Shown here in pieces: positions 57,013 through 64,000 of a stretch of 64,000 nucleotides of DNA; the stretch's first letter is position 1, and each line of letters starts with the position of its first letter. The position numbers were made by a program, and so were the translations under genes. The stretch covers positions 5,156,501 to 5,220,500 of the forward strand of contig NZ_CP066265.1 of the NCBI RefSeq assembly GCF_023278085.1, given 5' to 3'. The notes beneath the pieces are model-generated. The model did not search any database. It had not been told where the DNA came from and saw only the letters and a list, made by a program, of their open reading frames with translations. This DNA is from Pseudomonas syringae (lineage in GTDB: Bacteria; Pseudomonadota; Gammaproteobacteria; Pseudomonadales; Pseudomonadaceae).

Positions 57013-57630
57013 TCAGCGCACTGGCAACAAATCAGGACGGCTCGACTTCAAAGCGGCGTCACTGATCTTCCCCTGAATGGAGCAAGTCAGCATGCCTTTG
57101 CTGCCTTTCACCTCTTCGGGGGCGGGCTCAATCATCAGCACTCGTTCCGAGGTATCCGCCACCAGTTTGCCTGCGGTGTCGTCCCCGGTTTCTGGCAGCC
57201 ATGCCTGACGGGCTTCTGACCACATTTCAGGTCGTGCGAAAACGCCATTGGCTTTTTGGAGTTCGACAGGGCCTGACTTCTTCACGGATGTGACGGCTTG
57301 CTCGGGCGTCTGTTGAACGTAGAAGCCCCAATTGATGATTTGAGCCCCGCCGATATTCATGTTCTCCGAGAAAAAGCCGGTAAAGGTCATGCCATCCGCT
57401 TCAACCGGCTTATCGAATATCCAACGTTGGCCCATGTCACTTTTGGTGCCTCCTTGCAGCGTGAGGCGATCATTTTCGACCTTCTGGGGGACCAGGGATT
57501 TAAACGGCGCTTGCGCAACCACAGAGAACGATTTTTCTCCGCAGCTCAGAAAGTCGGAAACGGGTGCCGCAGTGGCAAACGAGCTGACGCCGCAGAGCAC
57601 GCACGGGAGTAACCATCTGGAAATCGTCAT
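57013..57630 (-). CDS. Hypothetical periplasmic protein
   Basis: 205 aa. Signal peptide with cleavage after SSFATAA (about 22). Two Cys residues (FLSCGEKSF, GMLTCSIQG) could form a disulphide. No recognised domain. Upstream partner of the 56444-57010 gene. Confidence 0.7.
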   Translation of the reverse strand: MTISRWLLPCVLCGVSSFATAAPVSDFLSCGEKSFSVVAQAPFKSLVPQKVENDRLTLQGGTKSDMGQRWIFDKPVEADGMTFTGFFSENMNIGGAQIINWGFYVQQTPEQAVTSVKKSGPVELQKANGVFARPEMWSEARQAWLPETGDDTAGKLVADTSERVLMIEPAPEEVKGSKGMLTCSIQGKISDAALKSSRPDLLPVR

Positions 57631-57841
57631 AAGCGAACTTCATCCTTATAGTGTGTAGTTTGTGTCCATCCATACCCATCGCCATTCACTGAAAGTCGTC
57701 ATGCAGACGGGTAAGCAGTTGAAGCGCGATCCAACTTATCGTAATCACAATAAGTCATCAACTGACAGGGTTTGCTTCAGGCAAGATGAAGCTAATTCGC
57801 GAGCCTCTGCGCAAACGGCGCCTAATCTTCAATGAAGCTTT

Positions 57842-58321
57842 TTATCGCAACGGACGTATCTCCAGACCATAGCGAACATAGTAATTATCAAACTCGCCGC
57901 TCTCAACGAGCTGAAACCCATGGCGGAGATAGAAACGATTCGAGTTGCTTCCCTTGAGCGCACCCACGCGCACGGCTGATGATGTCGCATCCGCCTGCGC
58001 AAACACCTGACCAAGCACAGCCGAACCTATGCCCTGCCCTTGCGCACCCGGCATGATGTACAGGTGATCCAGCAGCAGGCCATCGTCAATTGGCTTGATC
58101 ACCACGAAACCAACCCTGTTGCCGGAAACCTCGATGTAACGTGTATGCGGTGCCGAAAACCCTTCACGAAAACGCTCGCGTGCACGTACAGGATCAAACC
58201 TTCCGATACGCTCAAGACTTTCGCGCATGGCTTCGATACGCATTGCCACCAGCGTCTCGAAGTCTTCGGGCTGGACTGTTGTCAGCGTAACCGCAGGATT
58301 ATCTTTGTGGGGCTGCAACAT
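57842..58321 (-). CDS. GNAT-family N-acetyltransferase
   Basis: 159 aa. Acetyl-CoA-binding motif A is visible as LYIMPGAQGQGIGSAVL (Q-x-x-G-x-G), followed by the motif B segment NRFYLRHGFQLVESGE. Single-domain GNAT of usual size. Substrate unknown. Confidence 0.88.
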   Translation of the reverse strand: MLQPHKDNPAVTLTTVQPEDFETLVAMRIEAMRESLERIGRFDPVRARERFREGFSAPHTRYIEVSGNRVGFVVIKPIDDGLLLDHLYIMPGAQGQGIGSAVLGQVFAQADATSSAVRVGALKGSNSNRFYLRHGFQLVESGEFDNYYVRYGLEIRPLR

Positions 58322-58526
58322 TCAACGGCTCCAGTGTCGCGCTATAGAGATCACGCTTTGGTAAAGATAAATGGCCCGTCGACGTCCGGGTCATATCAGT
58401 GGGTTTGGCATAGGGCCGCATTGTTCAGTCCCTACAGGATGAACGGACCCTGAACCAGGGATTTACGCCGAACCGAGTGCTATGAATCAAGGTCTATCCT
58501 GCATCTTATAAACATCGGTAACCCTA

Positions 58527-59057
58527 GTGCCCAGAATCATTACGGATCAGACACCTCAGAAAGTGGTGGATGAGCAGCAGGTCAAATTATTTGGCTCGCC
58601 CAAGGAACGGCTCGATTTCTATCGGCGCGAGATTCATTATGAAACCACCAACCTCTCCAACCGTACCAACGCGTATCTGTCGGCACAGTCGTTTCTGGTG
58701 ATTGCCTATGCCTCGTCGATGGCGAACGTGAATACTGAATGGGGCGCGATGTTCACGTTGGTGGTGCCGCCGATGCTGGCGTTACTGGGCCTGCTCTGCA
58801 CCCTGTTCGCCTGGCCAGGCATTCGGGCGGCGTGCGACATCATTCAGCACTGGCATCACAAGCAGGCGCAGTTGCTGCGCAGCGAGCCTGCCATCGGGCT
58901 GACCTATGACGACTCGCCACTGTTCAGCGACTGGGAGTCCAGCGAAACCGGGCCGAAAAAATCCTTGCTGTTCTCCAAGCGCAGTCCTTGGCTGTTCAGC
59001 TTTTTCTGGATATTCCTCGGCAGTTTCGCAGTGTTTGTGCAGTTGATTGCGGATTGA
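58527..59057 (+). CDS. Small membrane protein, 2-3 helices
   Basis: 176 aa from GTG 58527. N-terminal cytoplasmic helix (ERLDFYRREIHYETTNLSNR), two membrane helices at about 50-95 (VVPPMLALLGLLCTLFAWPG), a soluble loop, and a C-terminal helix (WLFSFFWIFLGSFAVFVQL). The layout recalls stand-alone 2TM proteins of signalling or defence systems, but no nucleotide-cyclase gene is adjacent, so no such role is claimed. Confidence 0.65.
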   Translation: MPRIITDQTPQKVVDEQQVKLFGSPKERLDFYRREIHYETTNLSNRTNAYLSAQSFLVIAYASSMANVNTEWGAMFTLVVPPMLALLGLLCTLFAWPGIRAACDIIQHWHHKQAQLLRSEPAIGLTYDDSPLFSDWESSETGPKKSLLFSKRSPWLFSFFWIFLGSFAVFVQLIAD

Positions 59058-59326
59058 AGGCTCGGATCTATAGAGATGAAGTTAATACGCAGACATGAGG
59101 TCTCGCATCACAGGCTGCGTTGTACTCTCATGACCAGAAATCCGACGTCACGTCACGTCACCTTCCCCATGTTCTTTCAGCCATTCTGAAAAAGCATTTA
59201 ACACTATTCCCTCCAGCAAGCATTCAGTCCGCAGCCATAAACGTGCAAGCTCTCCTGCACTCGTCGGCCCGGATTGACGGCGCTTGCTAATCGCAGTAAA
59301 TATGCACTCGAGGGAATATCTGATTT

Positions 59327-59683
59327 ATGGCTTGGGATGTCGAATACACGGACGAATTCGAGGATTGGTGGGTCGCCCTCAGCGAGAACACTCAGGAGGA
59401 TATTGACTCGCATGTGCGCCTGCTGGAGGAACGGGGGCCCCACTTGGAATACCCGTTCTCTAGTGGGTTGCATGGTACGCGACACAGTCACATGCGCGAG
59501 CTACGCGTGCAAAGCGCAACGAAGCCCATCAGGATTTTTTACGAATTTGATCCTACACGTACCGCAATCCTCCTGATAGGCGGGGACAAGACAGGAGATA
59601 AGCGATTTTATGAACGGATGCTGGCTGTCGCAGATCGTCTTTACGACGATCACCTTGCCGCACAGCAAAACGAAAACAGGTAG
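59327..59683 (+). CDS. higB: RelE/HigB-type toxin (phage Gp49-like)
   Basis: 118 aa, ParE/RelE superfamily size. Features include EYTDEFEDWW, HMRELRVQSATKPIRIFYEF and the DKTGDKRFYERML end typical of Gp49/HigB mRNA interferases. It precedes the antitoxin gene, the HigBA order, with 5 bases between. Confidence 0.85.
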   Translation: MAWDVEYTDEFEDWWVALSENTQEDIDSHVRLLEERGPHLEYPFSSGLHGTRHSHMRELRVQSATKPIRIFYEFDPTRTAILLIGGDKTGDKRFYERMLAVADRLYDDHLAAQQNENR

Positions 59684-59688
59684 CCATC

Positions 59689-60015
59689 ATGGCCGGAAAA
59701 AAATTTTCAGCGCTACGTGAAAAGATGTCGCCCGAAGCTCAGGCTCGTGGGCAGGAAAAATTCGAGCAGTTGCGCGATGAGCTGGACCTTGCCGAGCTCC
59801 GCCGTGCGAGGATGCTCTCTCAGGAATCCCTTGCTCAGCTTTTGCAGGTAAGCCAAGGCAGCGTGGCGAAGATGGAGAAGCGGACTGATATGTATATCAG
59901 TACCGTCAGACGCTTTATCGAAGCCATGGGTGGCGAACTAATCGTAACTGCGCGGTTCCCGGATCACGCAATACGTATCACCCAGTTTTCCGATCTCGGA
60001 AAACCGAAAGATTGA
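59689..60015 (+). CDS. higA: HigA-type antitoxin (XRE helix-turn-helix)
   Basis: 108 aa. The helix-turn-helix is in SQESLAQLLQVSQGSVAKMEKR (residues about 44-66). It neutralises the toxin encoded just upstream and probably represses the operon. GGCC-rich start context with AGGTAG. A shared bidirectional terminator follows. Confidence 0.85.
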   Translation: MAGKKFSALREKMSPEAQARGQEKFEQLRDELDLAELRRARMLSQESLAQLLQVSQGSVAKMEKRTDMYISTVRRFIEAMGGELIVTARFPDHAIRITQFSDLGKPKD

Positions 60016-60045
60016 TCAGGACAGCAGCCTGAAGCGTGCCCAATA

Positions 60046-60076
60046 AAAATGCCCCGGCCAAAAACTGGGGCATTCT
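60046..60076. terminator. Bidirectional terminator between higBA and the porin gene
   Basis: AATGCCCC / GGGGCATT with an 11-base loop. On the minus strand it is followed by TTTTATT, serving the porin gene; on the plus strand by CTCGTT. Confidence 0.8.
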
Positions 60077-60101
60077 CGTTATTGCCTGTCCTCTCACCCC
60101 A

Positions 60102-61376
60102 TCAAAAAACGTTGATCGGGTAATCGACGAAGATGCGGGTCTCGTTGCCTTCGCTGTTGTAGACCTGCGCGTCGTCTGACACGCGCAGGAACGAGTTGCG
60201 CAGGCGCACCGAGAGGTTTTTGGCCGGGCCGCTCTGGACCACGTAGCTCAGTTGGCTGAAGATTTCGCGTTCGGTGCCGTCGCCGCTGCCAGCGGTGCCA
60301 TCGTCGATGTTGTCACCACGCACGTAGGCGACCTTGTAGCTCAGGCCGGGCAGGACCAGCCCGGACAGGTCGATGCCATAGGCAGCTTGCCACGAGCGCT
60401 CGTCCTTGCCGTTGAAGTCGGACCAGTAGGAGTTGGCGAGGTAGATGGTGTTGCCGCCGTCACCAAAGCCGCCATCATTGCGATAGCCGCCGTAGGCGTA
60501 GCCCATATCACCGGAACTGCGCTGGTGCGCCAGGGTGAAGGAGTGGATGCCGACCGCCCAGGTTGCGGCCAGGCTCCAGATCTTGTTGTCACGCGCATCG
60601 CTGGTGGTGAAGTCTTTATCCAGCCTGGTCTTGTAGCCGTTGAAGTCGAGGGTCAGCGACTGGTCTTGCGGCAGGGCAAAAACGTAGTTCAGGTTAACGT
60701 ATTGCTTTTTGAGCACGTCTTCGTTGTCGGAGGCGTAGAACGCGGCGCTGAATTCATCGGTGAATTTGTAGCTGCCGCCGTAGACGTTGATGCTTTTCAG
60801 GTCGCCGCTGTCGCGGCCTTCAGCGCTCTTGCGCGCTTCCTGCGTGAAACGTCCTGCAACCAGTTCAAGCCCGTCGATCTCCTTCGAGGTGATCATTGTG
60901 CCGGTGTAGCTTTCTGGCAGCAGGCGGGAGTTGTCATAGCTCAGCACCGGCAATTGCGGCATCTGCTCGCCGTACTTGATGACGGTATTGGAGAAGCGCG
61001 CTTTTACCGCTGCGCCTGCACGGGACAGGTCATCGGCTGCTGCGCCGCTGTCGCCCTGCTTGAAGAAGTCGATGCCGCCATTGCCGCTTCGGCCCTTGCC
61101 GCCGTCCAGGCGAATGCCATACAGCGCAAAGGCATCGACGCCCACGCCGACCGTGCCCTGCGTGAAACCGGAGGCGAACGTGCCCATGAAGGCCTGGCCC
61201 CATTCGGACTTGTCTTCACGGTTATTCTTGTAGTCGCGATTGATGTAAGCATTGCGCAGGTTGACGTTCAGACTGCTGTCTTCGACGAAACCTTTTGAAT
61301 CTGCCTGTCCCTGGGCCATGGCCTGACTGGCGCTGATGATGCCCAAAGCGAGCATACCCATACGTTTGTTAAGCAT
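60102..61376 (-). CDS. OprD-family outer-membrane porin
   Basis: 424 aa from MLNKRMGMLALG; further upstream in-frame codons lack signal-peptide character. Signal peptide ends SQAMAQ (about 22). Then GFVEDSSLNVNLRNAYINRD, the OprD N-terminal pattern, alternating barrel strands, QEARKSAEGRDSGDL, and a C-terminal Phe (DYPINVF). OprD porins take up basic amino acids or small organic acids; this gene lies near agmatine genes, a suggestive but unproven link. AAGGAAGA precedes the start. Confidence 0.92.
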   Translation of the reverse strand: MLNKRMGMLALGIISASQAMAQGQADSKGFVEDSSLNVNLRNAYINRDYKNNREDKSEWGQAFMGTFASGFTQGTVGVGVDAFALYGIRLDGGKGRSGNGGIDFFKQGDSGAAADDLSRAGAAVKARFSNTVIKYGEQMPQLPVLSYDNSRLLPESYTGTMITSKEIDGLELVAGRFTQEARKSAEGRDSGDLKSINVYGGSYKFTDEFSAAFYASDNEDVLKKQYVNLNYVFALPQDQSLTLDFNGYKTRLDKDFTTSDARDNKIWSLAATWAVGIHSFTLAHQRSSGDMGYAYGGYRNDGGFGDGGNTIYLANSYWSDFNGKDERSWQAAYGIDLSGLVLPGLSYKVAYVRGDNIDDGTAGSGDGTEREIFSQLSYVVQSGPAKNLSVRLRNSFLRVSDDAQVYNSEGNETRIFVDYPINVF

Positions 61377-61603
61377 CTTGTCTTCCTTTTGTGCGAATTG
61401 ACATGCGCTGTGGCGGCGGCCTGATGGCCGTTCTGGCTTCCAGCCACTGAACAAGCGGTATGGAGAGCCGCACGAAGTCATCGCAGTGGACTACGGATGC
61501 ACGTACAAAGGAGTGGGGCCACAGGCAGTGGGGCGCGAATCCTAGTCCCGGTGCCTGGGGGTGTCAAACGCGCAGATGGCCGGGCCGCAGCCTGGTGTAT
61601 TAC

Positions 61604-61810
61604 TTAATCTGTCAGCACACAGAGCAGCGCTTCAAATTCGGCGTCGTTGAACAGGCCGGCCGGGTATCGCTGCAACAGCATGGCGCGCACGTCTGGCCTG
61701 GGTTTCGCGGGCCGGGTCATCTTTAACCAATCCGCCAGCAACTGGCGGGCCTCGTTACTGGGAGAAGCAGACAAACCACGTACAGACTGCGGGCTTATCA
61801 ATGCGTTCAT
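61604..61810 (-). CDS. Small hypothetical protein
   Basis: About 68 aa from MNALISPQSVRG; an upstream ATG at 61831 is also in frame, with poorer context. Helical, ending NDAEFEALLCVLTD, and containing RQLLADWLKMTRPAKPRPDVR. No domain recognised. Confidence 0.5.
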   Translation of the reverse strand: MNALISPQSVRGLSASPSNEARQLLADWLKMTRPAKPRPDVRAMLLQRYPAGLFNDAEFEALLCVLTD

Positions 61811-61944
61811 AACGAAAACCTCTTGATTCATGAGGGGCTGAATCTACTGATGCCATGTGACAGTCAAGCTAGTAAAACGGTTTTCCGCCAATCTAATTTA
61901 CTGTCACAGCGATAAATCTGACGAGAAAAGTTATACAGTAACGC

Positions 61945-61972
61945 ATAAAAAAGCCCATCAGATGATGGGCTT
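61945..61972 (-). terminator. Rho-independent terminator of the aguBA operon
   Basis: AAGCCCATCA-GA-TGATGGGCTT with a T tract on the minus strand. Located 57 bases after the aguA stop. Confidence 0.88.
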
Positions 61973-62028
61973 AGTAGAGCAAGATCGAGACCAGTTAGTT
62001 ACTGCCAGATACAACTAGTTACGAAGTA

Positions 62029-63135
62029 TTACACTTTAAAAGGCGCTGGCTGCTGCTGCGTGAGGCAGTGAATATTGCCACCGCCGAGTAGCAATTCCCG
62101 GCCCGGAACCATCACCACCTCATGCTCCGGAAACAGCCTTTGCAGGATTTCACGGGCCTCTCCGTCCATCGGATCGTCGAAGCTTGGCGCAATAATGCCG
62201 CCATTGACGATCAGAAAGTTCACGTAGGACCCGGCCAGACGCACCGATGGGTTGCGCTCCTGACTGCCATGCACCTGATCGACGCCGGCGCATTCTTCTT
62301 CTGTCGCGAACAATGGGCCAGGAATCGGCATTTTGTGAACGATAAACGAGCGCCCCTGTGCATCCAGGGTGTTTTCGAAAATACTCATCGCCGCATGGCA
62401 GCGCGCATAGTTGGGGTCTTCGGGATCATCGGTCCAGGCCAGTAACACCTCACCCGGACGGATATAGCAGCAAAAGTTATCCACATGCCCGTCGGTTTCG
62501 TCGTTGAACAGACCGTCGGGCAGCCAGATGATTTTATCCACAGCCAGGTAGTCGCTGAGCACCGTTTCGATCTGCTCGCGGTTCAGGTGAGGATTGCGGT
62601 TGCGATTGAGCAGACACTCTTCAGTGGTGATCAGTGTGCCCTCGCCATCGACGTGGATCGAGCCGCCTTCCAGCACAAAGCCTTCAGTGGCATAACGCGG
62701 GCAGCGCTCGATTTCCAGCACCTTGCTGCCCACTTGCGAGTCAAGATTCCACGGCGCATACAGCCCGCCGTCGAAGCCACCCCAGGCATTGAATTCCCAG
62801 TTCACGCCACGCATTTCGCCACGGTCGTTGAGGACGAAGGTCGGGCCACTGTCGCGCACCCAGGCATCGTTGCTGCTCATTTCCACGACACGGATGTTCG
62901 GCATGTCCAGACGCGCCCGAGCGTTGTCGTACTGCCCGGCAGACACCGCCACAGTCACCGGTTCGAAGCGGGCGATGGCCTTGGCGACCGCTACGTGTGC
63001 GGCCTGCGCGGGCTTGCCGCCCAGGCGCCAGTTGTCCGGGCGCTCGGGCCAGACCATCCAGATCTGGGTCTGCGGCGCCCATTCGGCTGGCATGTGAAAA
63101 CCATCGGCGCGTGGCGTGCTGTTGAGCGTGGTCAT
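62029..63135 (-). CDS. aguA: Agmatine deiminase
   Basis: 368 aa, the usual length. Features include [22 protein letters not shown] at the start, [20 protein letters not shown] with the catalytic His, and [12 protein letters not shown] with the catalytic Cys near the C-terminus. It hydrolyses agmatine to N-carbamoylputrescine and ammonia. It is 5 bases downstream of aguB, the next enzyme of the pathway to putrescine. Confidence 0.96.
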   Translation of the reverse strand: MTTLNSTPRADGFHMPAEWAPQTQIWMVWPERPDNWRLGGKPAQAAHVAVAKAIARFEPVTVAVSAGQYDNARARLDMPNIRVVEMSSNDAWVRDSGPTFVLNDRGEMRGVNWEFNAWGGFDGGLYAPWNLDSQVGSKVLEIERCPRYATEGFVLEGGSIHVDGEGTLITTEECLLNRNRNPHLNREQIETVLSDYLAVDKIIWLPDGLFNDETDGHVDNFCCYIRPGEVLLAWTDDPEDPNYARCHAAMSIFENTLDAQGRSFIVHKMPIPGPLFATEEECAGVDQVHGSQERNPSVRLAGSYVNFLIVNGGIIAPSFDDPMDGEAREILQRLFPEHEVVMVPGRELLLGGGNIHCLTQQQPAPFKV

Positions 63136-63140
63136 GGCGA

Positions 63141-64000
63141 TCAGGACTCCAGCGAACCGTCGAGGGTCTTGACTGCACCGTACAGGTTCGGACGGCGATC
63201 ACGGAACGTGCCCCAGGCGCTGCGGATGTGTTCCAGTTCGTCGAGGTCGAAGCTGTGAACCAGCACGCCTTCTTCGGTTTCGTTGAGTTCAGCGACTTTT
63301 TCACCAAACTGGTTGGCAATGAATGACGAGCCGTAGAAGGTGATGTCGTAGCCATCCTGTTCTTCGTTGCCGATGCGATTGCTGGCGATCAGCGGCATCA
63401 GGTTTGCGCCGGCATGGCCTTGTTGCACGCGCTGCCAGTGGTCGCGGGAGCTGATGGTCTTGTCATGCGGCTCGCTGCCGATGGCGGTCGGGTAGAAGAG
63501 GATTTCTGCGCCCTGCAACGCCATGCTGCGCGCGCACTCCGGGAACCACTGGTCCCAGCAGATGCCGACGCCGATTTTCGCGTAACGGGTCTGCCAGACC
63601 TTGAAACCGGTATCGCCCGGGTTGAAGTAGTACTTTTCGTGGTAGCCAGGGCCGTCCGGAATATGGCTCTTGCGGTAGATGCCCAGGTTGGTGCCGTCGG
63701 CGTCGATGATCGCAATGGTGTTGAAACGCGCACGGCCTGCCAGCTCGAAGAAGCTGATGGGCAGTACGACTTGCAGTTCTTTGGCGATCTTCTGGAAATG
63801 CTTGATCGCGACGTTGGATTCAAGCGTCGTCGCCAACTGCAGATAGTCCGCGTTCGGCTTCTGGCAGAAGTACGGGGTTTCGAACAGCTCCTGAATCAGG
63901 ATGATCTGGGCGCCCTTGGCGGCAGCTTCACGAACCAGCTTTTCAGCGGTCTCGATGTTGGCTTCCAGATCCCAGGAACAGGCCATCTGGGTAGCAGCGA
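63141..64000 (-). CDS. aguB: N-carbamoylputrescine amidase (5' end outside window)
   Basis: The frame is open to the window edge; the visible 285 codons are almost the full protein (family about 290). Nitrilase-fold catalytic residues are seen: Glu in [11 protein letters not shown], Lys in [12 protein letters not shown], Cys in [10 protein letters not shown]. It hydrolyses N-carbamoylputrescine to putrescine, CO2 and ammonia. The first in-window Met (MACSWD) is internal; AATQ precedes it. Co-transcribed with aguA. Confidence 0.95.
   Translation of the reverse strand, partial: AATQMACSWDLEANIETAEKLVREAAAKGAQIILIQELFETPYFCQKPNADYLQLATTLESNVAIKHFQKIAKELQVVLPISFFELAGRARFNTIAIIDADGTNLGIYRKSHIPDGPGYHEKYYFNPGDTGFKVWQTRYAKIGVGICWDQWFPECARSMALQGAEILFYPTAIGSEPHDKTISSRDHWQRVQQGHAGANLMPLIASNRIGNEEQDGYDITFYGSSFIANQFGEKVAELNETEEGVLVHSFDLDELEHIRSAWGTFRDRRPNLYGAVKTLDGSLES

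Noticed and set aside
58527..59057. CBASS/Pycsar-type 2TM effector
   Set aside because: The helix layout is suggestive, but no cyclase or sensor gene lies beside it and composition is core-like.
60252..61298. 348-codon plus-strand frame opposite the porin gene
   Set aside because: Antisense shadow of the OprD-type gene, which has signal peptide, family motifs and terminal Phe.

Overview
The window looks like chromosome of a Pseudomonas, most likely of the P. syringae group. This rests on recognised gene content and order, not on a search: a Yej-type peptide transporter, gabT/gabP, a HisJ-type amino-acid transporter, an OprD-family porin, the aguA/aguB agmatine pathway, P. syringae-style intergenic palindromes, and GC-rich core genes ending mostly in TGA.

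Layout. 1-19.5 kb is core metabolism and transport: the end of a TonB-dependent receptor, yejABEF, a chemotaxis receptor, an Lrp-type regulator, a HAD hydrolase, gabT, a GhrA-type reductase, gabP, a four-gene basic amino-acid ABC transporter followed by a methyltransferase, and a membrane J-domain protein. At 20.27 kb a tRNA-Thr(TGT) gene carries an integrated island of about 9.3 kb, bounded by the tRNA 3' end (20327-20349) and a degenerate copy of it (about 29662). The island holds two broken tyrosine recombinase genes, a metallo-beta-lactamase-fold protein with a Cys/His-rich tail, and a linked AAA+ ATPase and subtilisin-like protease pair that resembles the IetAS toxin-antitoxin/defence system.

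31.2-56.3 kb is a contact-dependent growth inhibition (CDI) locus in the order cdiB - cdiC (HlyC-like acyltransferase) - cdiA (3078 aa) - cdiI. Downstream lies a roughly 12.5 kb AT-richer archive of polymorphic-toxin parts. The terminal toxin/immunity cassette of cdiA is present two more times as orphan modules without start codons (48.5-50.2 and 50.2-51.7 kb). Around them sit at least eight unrelated immunity-type genes (Tdi1-like twice, YezG-like, SUKH-like, possible DUF6990-like and Imm52-like, and others). Most are directly preceded by the last 20-70 codons of a vanished toxin. Pieces of the cdiA body (from its 39.6, 40.2 and 40.6 kb regions) lie at module borders. I read this as a record of repeated toxin-tip replacement: each new CdiA-CT/CdiI pair pushed the old one downstream, where the toxin decayed and the immunity gene was kept.

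56.4-64 kb returns to core-like genes: a hypothetical pair, a GNAT acetyltransferase, a small membrane protein, a HigBA-type toxin-antitoxin pair, an OprD porin, aguA, and aguB, which runs off the window.

Functionally, CdiB exports CdiA, CdiC is expected to acylate it, and CdiI protects siblings. The downstream immunity bank may protect against neighbours carrying earlier toxin tips. All functional calls are by recognition of motifs and context.
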